Shown piece after piece: positions 44,407 through 57,400 of a stretch of DNA of 60,556 nucleotides. A program made the position numbers and the translations under genes. The DNA comes from CAYVQA01 sp045119035 (GTDB lineage: Bacteria; Bacillota_I; Bacilli_A; ML615J-28; CAG-313). The notes below the pieces were generated by a model that was not told the origin of the DNA, did not search any database, and saw only the letters and a list, made by a program, of their open reading frames with translations. Each line of letters begins with the position of its first letter. The first letter of the stretch is position 1. Where the stretch lies: positions 1-60,556 of the forward strand of contig JBGVCU010000066.1 of assembly GCA_045119035.1 (NCBI GenBank), written 5' to 3'.

Positions 44407-45648
44407 ATGAATATATTAGTTGGTTACACAGAAAAATTAAATGGAGAAATAATTATACATGGATCAAAAAATGCGGCCCTTCCTATTATTTCATCATGTT
44501 TGTTATTTAATAAAAAAATTACTTTGAGTAATGTTTCAAATATAATTGATATAGAAGAATTACATAAAATACTTGAATTATTAAATATTAGAATTGTAAA
44601 AGAAAATGACAAATATACATATATAAAAGAAGAGAATATAAAGAATAATTTGCTATTTGATAGTGTAGCTAAAATAAGAGCTTCATATTATTTATGGCCA
44701 TGTATACTATCAAGTAAAAACAGTTTAAAATCATTTATTCCTGGTGGATGTAATTTTCAAGAAAGACCACTTGACTTACATTTTAAATTATTTAGAAAAT
44801 TTGGTTTTAATGTTACTATTAATAATAATATTATTGAATTTAAAAAGATATTTAAAACAAAAAAATATCTAAATATTCATCTTGAAAAAAAGTCATTTGG
44901 AGTAACAGTTAATGCTATATTATTAAGTGTAAAATCAAATAAAATTGTAAAAATATATAACTATTCAAAAGAACCAGAGATACTTGATTTAATTAATTTT
45001 TTAAATAATGCTGGTACTAAAATATTTATTAAAAAAACACATCTTTTAATAATAGGTGTTAAGAAATTAAAAGAGATAAATTATGAAATTATGCAGGATA
45101 GAATTGAAGCAGGAAGTTATATTTTAATGACTTTAAATTATCCGAATTCTGTGATAAAAATGAAATATAAACCATATGAATATTTAAAAAATGTAATTGA
45201 AACATTTGAATTAGCAGGTGGAAAATTTTCTTTTAAAAATGATTATATGATTTTTGAATCACCAAACTGTATTAAGGGGATAAATTTAACTTGTGATACA
45301 TATCCAAATTTTCCAACAGATTTACAACAAATTATATGTAGCTCACTTCTTAATACAAATTCAGTAATTACAGATTTAGTTTATCCAAATAGAGTTTCTC
45401 ATATAAGTGAACTAAAAAAACTAAATGCGGATATAAATTTTATAAATAATAAAATACATATTAAACCATCTGTATTAAAAAATAATAGCTTAAATGGAAT
45501 TGATTTACGAGGTAACTTTAGTTTAATAGTTGCATCTGGGAAAATAAAAGAAAATACCATTATATATAACATTGATAATCTATTAAGAGGATATTATGAT
45601 GTATTTTGTAATTTTAAAAAAATAGGATTAAAAATTGAAATTATATAA
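44407..45648 (+). CDS. murA: UDP-N-acetylglucosamine 1-carboxyvinyltransferase (MurA), divergent
   Basis: 413 aa, family length. It catalyses the first committed peptidoglycan step, transfer of enolpyruvate from PEP to UDP-GlcNAc. Lys21-Asn22 (GSKNAALP) and the fosfomycin-target Cys115 in IPGGCNFQERPLDLH are present, as is the PNFPTDLQQ motif with its catalytic Asp. Many other positions deviate from standard MurA (for example IRASYYLWPCILSS where MRAS...GPLLAR is usual). It may be a second, specialised copy; it stands next to the sporulation genes, diverging from them. AGGAGG ribosome site. Confidence 0.92.
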   Translation: MNILVGYTEKLNGEIIIHGSKNAALPIISSCLLFNKKITLSNVSNIIDIEELHKILELLNIRIVKENDKYTYIKEENIKNNLLFDSVAKIRASYYLWPCILSSKNSLKSFIPGGCNFQERPLDLHFKLFRKFGFNVTINNNIIEFKKIFKTKKYLNIHLEKKSFGVTVNAILLSVKSNKIVKIYNYSKEPEILDLINFLNNAGTKIFIKKTHLLIIGVKKLKEINYEIMQDRIEAGSYILMTLNYPNSVIKMKYKPYEYLKNVIETFELAGGKFSFKNDYMIFESPNCIKGINLTCDTYPNFPTDLQQIICSSLLNTNSVITDLVYPNRVSHISELKKLNADINFINNKIHIKPSVLKNNSLNGIDLRGNFSLIVASGKIKENTIIYNIDNLLRGYYDVFCNFKKIGLKIEII

Positions 45649-45680
45649 GCCTTTTTCAAAACAAAAAAAGCTAAATATGG

Positions 45681-45686
45681 TATAAT
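45681..45686 (+). promoter_or_regulatory. Extended -10 promoter of the CvpA-like protein gene
   Basis: TATAAT preceded by TGG (extended -10); no consensus -35 box. The transcript would start near 45693, just before the GGAGGTGAG ribosome site. Confidence 0.6.
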
Positions 45687-45710
45687 TTACTTGTAATGGA
45701 GGTGAGAGAA

Positions 45711-48161
45711 GTGTTTTTAATGAATGAATCAACACTTAATCTTATAAAATATGTCTTTTTAGCAGTAGACATTATTGTAATAATTTCATTAGTATTAATG
45801 ATCTTAAAAGGACTTAGACAAGGAATTTATAAATTCCTATTAAGTACTGGATTAAAATGGATCTTAATTTTAATCTTAATTTTATTTTCTGGAATGATTG
45901 CCGGAAAAATTTTAACTATTAATTTTGGTGGAGAAATTGGAAGACTTGATAATTTCTTAATGATGCAACTTGCAGATGCTATTGGTATGACAGAAGAACA
46001 AATGGCTCAAAGTTATATCTATAATTTAGCATATAGTGCTGTTGTTTCTACAGCTAGAATTGTAATTATTTTAGCAGCGATTATTTTAGTTAACTTAATT
46101 ATTTATCCACTTGTTAGTTTATTCTTATGGATCTTTGGTGTTAAACGTAAAATTAATAATTTAGTCATCAATAGAAAAATTAGAATTTTCGGTGCTGTAT
46201 TTGGATTATTTATTTTTATTATAAACTTTATTGTTGTATTTGCTCCAGTATATGGTATACTTTCAATTGCAACTACATTTGAAAAAGAAATTACTGCTTT
46301 TGATACAAACGGTCCACGTCAAAATCAAGCAGAAGAAGAAAGTGTTTCTTTAGGCGAACTAACAGAAAAATCTTTCTTATTAAACATTATCAATTCAAAT
46401 GATTCTAAAAATTTCTGTGTTGCTTATTTAGATAATATCTATGTAATTAAAACAGAAACTGCAACAATTCATTTAATTGATGAAGCTTATAAAATTAAAC
46501 CTTTACTACCAGTTGTTTCTACATTAATGAATTCAACTGATGAAGATGGTAACCTAGATTTATCAAATCTTAAACCAGAAGATGTGCAACTTGTAACTAA
46601 CTATTTAAAAGAATCAGATTTCACAGATATTTTACTTCCTGTTGCTGTTGAAGTTGCTGTAGTTACTGGTGTATTAGATGATTATGAAACAGATTTAACT
46701 TTTGAAAAAGTTCATGAAATTGCATGGGATGTTGAGGCTGAAAAACTTGATGAGTTCATCGATACTATTGCTCCTGTTTATGAAGTTTTATATGAAAACG
46801 ATATGGATTTAGAAGCATTATTAAAAGATGAAAGATTCCCTGAAGTTGCTACAGCTGTTGTTCAAGCCGCTGCTCAATTAGAAGTTATTCAAGAATATGC
46901 TTTTGATATCGTTAAACAAGAATTAGAAAAAATTGCTGAAGAAGATCCTGAAAATCAAGTTATTACTATTTTAGTAGGAATTGATTTTAAAACTGCCGTT
47001 GAACAAGATTTAGATAATTTATTTGAAATTGTTCAAGATGTAGTTAATATGGGTGTATTAGAAGAAGAATTTGATATTTCAAATTTAAGTGATCCAGAAA
47101 AAATTGAAGCATTATTAAACAATGCTACAACATTACAAGTTATGACTCCTGAGGAAATGATTGAAACATTAATTACAATGTTTGAATTAAAAGAACCTAT
47201 GGAAGAAATTGGTCTTGTAATTGATTTAGAAAATGTTGACTGGACAAAAGAAAATCATTATCTTGCTCAATTAATTAGTGTAATTGCTACTAATATGGAT
47301 TTATTTGAAGGATTTGATGATTTAGAAAATGCTAACTTTACTGAAGAAGATAAAGAAGATCTACATACTTTACTAACTGCAGTTGTTAATTTACAAATCG
47401 TAAGAAAATCAATTCCTAACTTAATCATCAAAGTATTAGAAGAAGCAGAAATTGAAGAATATGCATCTAGTTGGTTACTAGCTCAACAAGAAAACTTTGT
47501 TGCTGAAGAATGGCAATCACAAGTTGACATCTTATCTGAAGTATTATCAACTGTAATGATGGGTGCAACTGATGGAAGCATTGATTTTGATTGTTTTGAA
47601 AACTCTAATTTTGAATTCTTTAAAAATCTATTAGATGATATTGATGATGTTAAAATTATTGATGTTGAAACAGTATTAAATGGATTATTAAAACAAGAAT
47701 TAGAAATCGAAACAAATATTTTCTCAATTCCTGAAAATGTTGACTGGGCGTCTGAAGGAGATTTATTATTCAATAATGAAACTGGTGCATTACGTGCTTT
47801 ACTTCAAGTAGATAATCCAGATACAGAATATGATGAATCACATATTACTCATACTGATTTTGGTCGTTTCTTTGATATTGTTAGTCAATCATCACTTGTT
47901 ACTGAAAACTTCTATGAAGTTATGGTTGAATATATGGATTCTGCATTATATGATTTAGATCCAAATTATTCTAAAGAAGAAGTTGAAGCTTCAACATTAA
48001 AATATATTCAAATGATGGAACAAGATTCAAGCTTAACATGGGAAGCTGAACTTACTAAAGTTGAAGCATTCTTCGATGAATATTATAAAGAAAATCCTAA
48101 TCAAACATTACTACAAGAATTAGCACAAAGTAGTGTATTTATTTCAGATTTTTTCAATTAA
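45711..48161 (+). CDS. CvpA-like membrane protein with long acidic helical ectodomain
   Basis: 816 aa from GTG at 45711, 8 bases after GGAGG. The ATG at 45696 lies within the ribosome site; ATG 45720 is an alternative. Four hydrophobic helices (about 11-32, 48-66, 112-143, 158-187) follow the CvpA pattern, with the short basic LKGLRQGIYKFLL between the first two. From about residue 190 the chain is acidic and helical, Leu/Ile/Glu/Asp-rich, without Cys clusters, and repeats a DLENVDWTKE-like turn (also IPENVDWASE). The ectodomain is likely outside the cell. It is a smaller relative of the giant protein that follows. Function unknown. Confidence 0.8.
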   Translation: MFLMNESTLNLIKYVFLAVDIIVIISLVLMILKGLRQGIYKFLLSTGLKWILILILILFSGMIAGKILTINFGGEIGRLDNFLMMQLADAIGMTEEQMAQSYIYNLAYSAVVSTARIVIILAAIILVNLIIYPLVSLFLWIFGVKRKINNLVINRKIRIFGAVFGLFIFIINFIVVFAPVYGILSIATTFEKEITAFDTNGPRQNQAEEESVSLGELTEKSFLLNIINSNDSKNFCVAYLDNIYVIKTETATIHLIDEAYKIKPLLPVVSTLMNSTDEDGNLDLSNLKPEDVQLVTNYLKESDFTDILLPVAVEVAVVTGVLDDYETDLTFEKVHEIAWDVEAEKLDEFIDTIAPVYEVLYENDMDLEALLKDERFPEVATAVVQAAAQLEVIQEYAFDIVKQELEKIAEEDPENQVITILVGIDFKTAVEQDLDNLFEIVQDVVNMGVLEEEFDISNLSDPEKIEALLNNATTLQVMTPEEMIETLITMFELKEPMEEIGLVIDLENVDWTKENHYLAQLISVIATNMDLFEGFDDLENANFTEEDKEDLHTLLTAVVNLQIVRKSIPNLIIKVLEEAEIEEYASSWLLAQQENFVAEEWQSQVDILSEVLSTVMMGATDGSIDFDCFENSNFEFFKNLLDDIDDVKIIDVETVLNGLLKQELEIETNIFSIPENVDWASEGDLLFNNETGALRALLQVDNPDTEYDESHITHTDFGRFFDIVSQSSLVTENFYEVMVEYMDSALYDLDPNYSKEEVEASTLKYIQMMEQDSSLTWEAELTKVEAFFDEYYKENPNQTLLQELAQSSVFISDFFN

Positions 48162-48182
48162 TTTATTTAAATATTATAATTA

Positions 48183-48213
48183 AAATAACCACTTTTTAGT
48201 GGTTATTTTTTTA
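48183..48213 (+). terminator. Terminator between the two CvpA-headed genes
   Basis: AAATAACCACT / AGTGGTTATTT stem, TTTT loop, then T-run. The genes are therefore separate transcripts. Confidence 0.93.
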
Positions 48214-48352
48214 TTGCCTAATACATATAATTACTATAAAATAATTTTTCGAAAATTTCCTAATTTATTTCAAAAGTTTCAAAAAAAAATTTAAGCGTTT
48301 TCAAAAAAATATTATTTTTTTGAGTAATATCGGCTTCTAAAAGATTTTTCAC

Positions 48353-48381
48353 TTGCCTTTTTTTGGACTTTTTGGTAAAAT
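48353..48381 (+). promoter_or_regulatory. Promoter of the giant repeat protein gene
   Basis: TTGCCT (48353-48358), 17-bp spacer and TAAAAT (48376-48381) with TGG before it. The 130 bases upstream are homopolymer-rich A/T with no coding signal. Confidence 0.75.
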
Positions 48382-48418
48382 AAGAGAGTAAAGCTCATCA
48401 GAAAAGAGGTGGAAAAAG

Positions 48419-51400
48419 ATGGGACCAGAACAAATAATGCTTGTTTTAGGGTTAGCCGTGACCCTAATCATTGTATTAGCAGCTCTAATTGGGTTCGCCG
48501 TAGGGTTTAAAAAGGAACTTGGTTGGACTGCAGTTTTATTGGTTTTACTTGGTATTATTTGGATTGCATTTGGAAATATTGATGCAGTTTTAATGACAGA
48601 ATTACCAGGATCAATAATCTCAACACTGAATGGCACAGTTCAAATTGATTCTAATGCAACTACACTTGCTGGTTGGATTATGGATGCAATTGAAGGCTTT
48701 GTCCCTGCGCTTGAAGGACTTCTAGAAGAAGGAACTCATACGTATGGAACTGTTTATGGTGTTGTATCTTGTGTTCTTAGAGCATTACTATTAATTGCTG
48801 GTACAATTGGTGTACTAGTTCTTATTCCTGTAATCAGATTAGTTGTTATGATAATTAAACTTGTAATCAAGTTAATTGTTTTACTAATTAAAGGTTTCAT
48901 AGGATTAATTAGAGTAATCTTTAGAATCAAGAAAAAAGAAAAGGTTGCAAAACCACTACCTACTCCTGCACCTGTTGACGACAGAATCCTTGTTACAAGC
49001 GACATCGATTCAAGAATCAATAACGTTACAGTTGAAGTTAGTAAAGTTGAAGCGAAACCTAAGAAAAAATCTAAGAAGCGTTTATGGGGTGCTGGACTTG
49101 GTGCTGCAAAAGCGATGTTATTCTTAACATTAATTTTCGTACCTATTTCAGGTATCATTTCTATTGCTTCTAGTGTATCATCAGATTCAATTAAAACAAT
49201 TAACGGTTTAATGAATCCAAATCAATCTAGTCAAAAGGTTGATCAAACAAATTCATTAATCGACCAAGTGTTTGAATATGTTGATGCTTACGAAAATAGT
49301 TTCATTGGAAAACTTATGAATTCTTCAGAATATTTCTTTGAAGATGATTTAAGTAACATGACATTTGAAAACTTACTTACAATTAAAGGTAATGATGAAA
49401 TTTGTCTTCCAGAAGAAATTATTACATACATAAATGTACTTAATGCATTAGCTCCAGCTTATCAGGATGGTACATTCGATATTTGGGCATATGCAGAATC
49501 TCATCCAGAAGAAGTAGCGTATGCTTTTGAGCTTTTAAAGAGCGCTAAACTTTTAGTTGAAATTATCCCTGTTGGTATCGAATTTGCGGGTACTTTACCA
49601 GAAGTTCAAGACTTATTAAACGAAGCTGGACTAAATGATGAAGAAGTTATTAAAGCTTTAGCAGATGTTGATTGGCGTCATGATTGGGAAACAATTATTG
49701 ATGCACTTCATTATGCACTTGATTTAGGTAACTTCACTGAAGCAGATTTTAATTTCTTAACTTTAGAAGCTGAATCTCTAAAGAATGTTTTATCAACATT
49801 AGGTTCTGCACACTTCTTAAAAGAAGTAATGCCTGTTGTTATTAACATTGCTTTAAGTTTAGATATGGTTAAAGATTTAATCGGTAACAAAGACATTGAA
49901 ATCAATGTTGATGGTATGGATTGGTCTAAAGAACTTGGAAACTTTGCTGATATCTATGGTGCATTTAGAAAACTAGGTATTGAAAGCCTAGATAATTTAG
50001 ATGCTTTAGCATTAGTTGAAGATATCCTTTCTGATCAAGCTAAAACTGAAGCTGTTTTAGAAATTTTAGCTTATTTAGTAGGTGTTCAAGAAGATGGTGA
50101 AAGTGTTGTTGAATTAGATGTAAATCTATTTGCAAACATTTTATTACCAATTGCAGATGCAGTTCTTGATCAACAATTAAAAGTTAATTCTTTAGAAATG
50201 TTTAGTGGAATTATTTCACTTACATTTGCGCAATATCCAAACGAAAGTGCAAAAGAATTATGGTATCATGATTTAAAAACTTTAGTTTTATTAGCACAAA
50301 GTGCAGTTAAACTAAATGCATTATCAATGGATCCTGCTCAAATGAACTTAACAGATTTTGCTACATTCAAAGATATCATTAGTGGTATTTTTGATATTAA
50401 ACTTTTAAGTGGTAATGTTTTATACCAAGGTTTAATGCAAGATGTTAAGAGTGCTTTAATTAAAGCTGCTATTGAAAAATTTGAATTCTTAGATGAAGGT
50501 ACTCCTTGGGAAGAAGTAGTATGGCTAGATGAAAGAGATAATTTACTAAAAATTATCGATATCTTAGAAGAAATCGTTGCTTTAGGTGAAGAAATCGAAT
50601 TAGATTTAGCTGAAAAAGCAAAAGATCCAACTAGCGGTATTAGTGCAAGTGATGTTAAAAATCCTATTGATTTACAAAACTTCGCATTTGATGCAAACTT
50701 ATTACTTTCTTGGCAAAGAGATGGAGAAAATGGAATTCCATTTGTTGATTTAGCTATCAGCATTTTTGAAGTATTCCTAGATGATCCTGAATCTAACTTA
50801 TTCTTACTTGCTATCCCTAATGTTGCAAATAAATATATTATTCCAATGTTAGACGAAGCAGAAGGTGAAGGAGAACATTTACCAATCTTCGATAACCTTT
50901 CAAAAGAAGAATTAAAGAATGAATTTAGAAACTTACTTGATGCTTTAAGTTCAATTGCAAAACTTAAAATTACAAGTGACACTCCTGAATTCTGGGCAGA
51001 AGTAAACCGTGTTCATAAATCAGTTGATGCTGAAGGTAACGAAGTTGAAACAACTGAAACAGTTTACGCTTTATACGACATTTTAGATCGTATCATTAAC
51101 TCAAAATTATTAAAATTTGAAGCTACTGAAAGCCGCCCTGAACCTGAAGATTATCGTGGACGTGTAATCAGAATTATCATCAGAATCGCAACTGATATGG
51201 AAATTGGATTACATGACTTAGATAGTACAAGAATCGGTGGATTAGTTGACTATGAAGGAGACTTAGCTCACCTTAAAGATCTAGTAGATACATTACTTGA
51301 TAGCATTAGACCAGCTGGTGTTAGCCTATCTGGTGCTTCTGTTGAAGAAGGTATTTTACATGATTTATTATTTGATGCAGAAGGTCATTTATCAATTGAT

Positions 51401-54400
51401 GCTTCTACAATCGTTGGTGACATTTTAGATAATGATAAGATTCATTTAATCTTAGACGCATTACAAACTATTTTTGGTGTTTATGATTATAATCATTCAG
51501 AAAATAATGTACCTGCATTAACATTATTAAGTCAAATGTTCCCTTCAATTTACTATACATTCTTACAACCAATGTTACCTGCATCATATCAAGATTTATT
51601 AGACTTCCGTCATTCAACAATAAATCCTGATGGTGAATTCACTGGTATCCACATTTTAAATGACATCAGCAAACTTATCTATGTTTTAGAACAAGCTGTT
51701 GAAATGGGTATTGTTGGATTATACAATGGTGGAGATTTCATGAATGGAGATCTTGAACTTATTGGTGAAGATGTATATACAAAAGAATACTTAAAGAATA
51801 TTTTAAATACATTAGCTGAATTACATATTTTAGGATTCAACTTAGAAGAAGAAACTCCTGAAGTACGTATGGCAAAACGTCAAGATTCATTCAGTAAGAT
51901 GATTGACCAATTACTTGCTGATATGGGATTTGAAATCGAACATGATGAAATTACTAAAGAATCATTTAAAGATTTCATTAATCATTTCACAGCTGATACT
52001 GTATATGATGAAAATGGAAACATTGTATCTAGCAGTATTTTAGATAGAATCTTTATCGTTTTAGAAGAATTAGAACTTTATACATTCCAAGACATTATGG
52101 CGTTTATTAATTCTCCAACAATGATGGATGATTTATTAGTACGTCTTGATAATGATACATTACATATTATTGTAGGTATTTTTGAAGACCTTGGAAATGC
52201 ACAAATCGTTCAAGCATTCTTACCAGGTGCAGTTGATTTTGCTATTGAAAAATTAGCTGATTCATTTGACTTATCATTCTTAGAAGGTAAAGTAAGTAAA
52301 GATGAATTAGTAAGAATTGCTGATTTATTAAATACAGTTATTGATTTAAATATTTTATCTGTATTAAGCGAAAAGAAATTATCAGTAATTGATCAAGATC
52401 AATTTGCTGTATTATTCGATAAATTAAATGCATTATCTATCTTTGATGGTTTAGGTAATGAATGGTTACAATTTATCGTTGAATTTGCTAATACTACATT
52501 TGATTTAGGTTTAGATTTAACTAACTTTGAATATAATGCAGATTGGCAAAAAGACAAAGAATTATTAGTTTCATTAATTAGCGACGTATTTACATTATTA
52601 GAAATCGTTGGTATTGATGAATTTGATAGTATTTCATCAGTAATTGCTAACTTAGATGTTATGGCACTTATTACTGAATCTAACGCTCAATTAATCGTTG
52701 ATATGTTAGATAAATTAGTAAATTTTGATACTTTACACACAGTTTTACCACTTGCTCTACAAATTGTAGCGCAAACTAATGAAGACTTTGCGTTCTTAGA
52801 TTTATCAAAAGAAGAATTCGCAGAAGATTTAAATGCTATTGTTTCAATCGTTAAAGGATTAGTAGAAACAGGTATTGTAAGTCTTTACGAAGAAGAAGCA
52901 TTATATGATTTCAATGTTGTTGAAAATAAAGATGCAATTATTGCAATTTTCGAAAAACTTGGATCATTAAATTTACTAAATAATGATAGTGTTGGATTTG
53001 TAAATGCTATTTATAACATGATTGCTCCAATGCTTGGAATCGAAGCATTCACAGAAGTTACAGAATATTCATTTGAAGAAGATTTTGCTGTACTTGCACA
53101 AGTTGTTTCTAACTTAATTGATATTCTTGAAGTTAATGGATTAAATACTATTACAGATGTATTAGCATTTAGTGATTTCACAAGCTTAATCAATGAAGAA
53201 ACATTTGCGTTATTAGATAATACACTTGATCAATTTGTTTCAATTGAATTATTAAATAACATCTTACCAGAAATTATTGCAACATTCACTAAAGACATGT
53301 TTGCAGATTATGAATTAGATCATTTACAAAACTTAACTAAAGAACAAATCGTAAGTGATTTAGAAGCTATCGTTGGTATTTTACAATCTGTATTAACTCA
53401 CGATGATATTGTTGAAGACATCAATAAAGTATTAAATGGTGATGGAATTGGACACTTAGATGTTGAATTAATTTCTATCCTTGAAAACTTAATTGAAACT
53501 ATCTTCGAATTAAATTTATTAGGTGATAACCTAGGTGAATTTATCCATTATGCATTTGATTTACTTGCAATCGATTCAGAAGGTGTTGACTTCTCTAATA
53601 TCGATCAAGAAAATGATAAAGATGAATTATTAGATATCTTCACAATTTTAAAAACAATTAGTGATGAATTACAATTTGCAACAGTTAATGATGCATTAGA
53701 AAATATTTCATTAGAAATGTTATCATCACGCTTAGTAAGTCAATTAGGTCAAATTTTTGAAAACTTATCAGAACTTACTATTATTGAAACTATCGTAGTT
53801 CCTGCTGTAAGTAGCTTACTTGCTATGGATGGACCAATTGGTACATTAGCTGATTTAGCTCACTTATATGGTGGCGATGGTTCATTACTTGCAGAAGATA
53901 TTATGTCATTTGCAAACTTATTCTATGCAGTAGCAGAACTTGGTGTTATTGAAATTATTTTTGATGGTGCTGAAATTGATTTTGCTAGTCCTGCAATTGG
54001 TGACTTACTTCATGCAATCTTTGGTTTAAATTACTTAAATCATGTTGATGAAAATGGTGTAAGAAACTCTGAAACTATTATCACTGCTGTATGCGAAATG
54101 TTAGGTATTGACGCTAGTGATTATGGTTTAGATGAAATGAATTTTGAAGTTGATGGTCAAGCAATTGTTGATTTATACTATCGTTATCAAGAAATCTTCG
54201 CAGATGCTGAAGCTGATTTCCCAATTAAGAGTGTATCTTCACTTTCTGATCCTCAATTTATGAATAATCTAATTGATTTCGCATTATCTGATGGTGTGGC
54301 TTCATATTTATTAGATTTAATTTATGATTTATTAGATATTCCTACAATTAATGGTATTGCTTTAATTGGTGCATATATGGGACTTGATATGGTAACTAAT

Positions 54401-57400
54401 ATGAACAACCCAATTATCAATTCATTAAATCTTGGTGAATTATCTGAAGATCAATTATTAGATGATTTATATTCAATCCTATACATCGTTGAAGTATTAA
54501 TTGAAGATGGTTGGGAATACCCTGGTCTTGATATCATTGGTATCATTGAAGAAACTACAGAATTCTATCTTCCTCCATATTTCTTTGATGGATTAAATGA
54601 AATCATTTCAACTATTGAAGAATTAAATGTATTACATAGCGTTCCAAGTGCAGTTAAATATGTATTAACAGAAATGTTAGTATCTCCTGAAGATACACCT
54701 GAGGAAGCATTGACTGTATTTGACAAAATTAATACTGATTTAATTGATTTCGAAGTGTTAACAATTGAAAACATTTGTGAAATCTTACGTAGCATTGTTA
54801 CTAACGTTGGAATTATTTCTGATGAATTAGAAATTAAATCAATGGAAGACATTGAAAATATCGTAAATCACTTTGATCCTGCAATTCTTGGTCGTACTGC
54901 AGCATTCGAAGCTATTATTGCTATTTTCGAAACTCTACAATCTACTCCAGTTATAGACGAAATTGCATATCCATTTGCAGTAGCGTTCTTAGAAGAAACT
55001 CTTGCTGGATTAAATTTATCAATGGAAAAATATGAGGATTTAGCTGATTCTAAGTTAAAACCTGAAGAAAAAGTTCTAATTGCTGAAGAAGCATTCAATG
55101 ATGATATTGATAGTATTTTCCAAGCAATTATGGATTTAGTAGAATTTGTATTTAGTGAAGAAATTCAATTTAATAGAGTTGATTTAATTCAATCTGTATT
55201 TACAAATTTACTTGGATTAAGATTTATTGAAGTAAATAAAGAAGCTGTATTTGCTAAAGTTAATGAAATGTTAGCATCAATGAATGTTGTTATTGATCAC
55301 AAAGACATTAATTTACTAAATGATGCACAAGCATTAACAGAATTCTATACTCATTTATCTTATGTACTTGCAAATCCTTCATTCCCTGTTAAATCAATTG
55401 TTGATCTATTCACAATCGATTTAAGCCTTGATACATTTGAAGATGTAATTACATCTGAAAATGCAATGCATTTAGTAAATGCAATTGAACAATTATTAGA
55501 CTTATCACTTCTTGGTGCTGGACTTGAAGGCGCTACAGGAATGATTAATGACTTAGGTCTTCCTCAAATGATTACTGACATCTTTGGTGTTATTGGGCTT
55601 GAACAATACTTATCATATGATGTTGTAAGAGGAAGCTATGTAGTTGAAGACTTACATGCTTTAATTAATATCGTTAAAGAAGTAGTATTACTTGGAGCAG
55701 TTGAAGCATATAAAGGATGCAACTTATACGTATTTGCTCAAAACGTAGAAGTAACTAATGGTCCTACATTACACCTTGACCCTACATTATCTTACAACGA
55801 AGCACTTGTTAAAGATATCTTTAAACAATTACTAAGCTTAAATATCTTAAATGCTAATTCTGAAGGATTAATTAAACATCTATTAGAAACATTTGTTAAT
55901 ATGCAATTTGTTGATGAAGATGTTTACGCAGGATTCACATTTGCAGCAGAAGACGATCACTTAACAGCAATCGTATCTGATATTTTTGATATTGTTGAAG
56001 AATTATTTGGATTAAGAGCTAATGTTGATCAAATCTTATCATTTGTAAATAACCAAGAATATATGGTTAACGGAAATATTAACTCTGAACTTAACTTCAA
56101 TGGAACAGCTACAGCTGCTATTCAATTAGTTAAAGATTTCCTTGATACTCAATTAGTTCAAGATGTTATCCTTTCTGCAATCTATACATTTGTTGGTAAA
56201 GATGCAACTGGTGCAATGGCTGATTTATTCGCTACTGATAACTTATCTAGTGAATTAATCGTAGCAGACGTTAATAGTATTTTAGATGCAGTTCAAAATG
56301 CTATTGACCAAGATTTAATTACTTATGTAATTGGATACTTAAATAAAGAACACGTAGAAATTAACTACGATAATGACATTGCTAAAGTATTTATTGATAC
56401 AATCTTATCTTTAAATATTTTACAAGCTAAAGAAGCAGCAATTCTTGGTGTATTACCACAAGATATGATTGAAAAATTTGCTGGTGATTACGATATCGCT
56501 TACCACCTAGATATCTTCGCTGATGCAGATGACATTGCGGCTTTAGTTGATGGTGTTTATAGAGCAATCTTCACAAGAAGTGACTTTATCTATAAATACA
56601 CAGATGAATTAGTAAATCTTGATATTAATGATTTTGCTAATTATGTTGTTCAAGATGAAATCATCGACAGCATTATTTATAGCTTAAGAGAATTATCTGA
56701 CACAACTATCATGAAAGTTGCGTTCAATATTGGAGCTAATTTTGCATATGATTTAATCTCTGGATTAACTGATACTCAATACAATATTGTACAAACTAAC
56801 TTAAGCATCGATTACGTTTCTGATGACTTCAATACAATTATCGATATCTTAGATTACATTGTGCAAGTATATGGTGTAGAATTCATTTCTTCAGTATTAT
56901 TCGATGCAAATGGAAATATTTCAATTGATGTTAATAATCTTGAAATCGAAGTTGCTGTAGAGCTTGTAAATGAATTACTATACAGAATTCCTAGACTTCA
57001 TATTATTGAAGGTGGATTAGACGATTTAATCTTCTTAGTTCTTGAAATGGCTGGATTAAACTCAACTGGTATTGATTTATCTGACATTGATTTTGAAGAT
57101 GAATTCGCAACAATTGGAGATGCATTAAGACAAGTAGTTGTTTACTTAGAAACATTAACTACTCCTGATACATTAACATTAGGTGCATTACTAAGTAAAG
57201 TGCAACCATTTGATATTACTGTATTCGAACATGAAAACTTACATTTAGCACTTGAAGCAATTAACATTTTATTAGATTTAGAATTACTAGATCATATGTT
57301 AGTTCCACTTTATAATAATAACTTTAAAGCTATGATTACATCAATGTTAGGTGGATTCGCTGAACTTGCTAACTTAGATCATTATTCTACAGATGCAATT

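Noticed and set aside
48214..48352. Possible small RNA or origin-like AT tract upstream of the giant gene
   Set aside because: Only homopolymer-rich A/T sequence; no DnaA-box cluster, stable hairpin or T-run terminator is visible inside it.
50338..50982. 214-codon open frame on the minus strand inside the giant gene
   Set aside because: Ser/Lys/Phe-rich mirror of the Leu/Glu/Asp-rich coding strand, with no ribosome site. The other minus-strand frames between 48349 and 55098 are likewise shadows.
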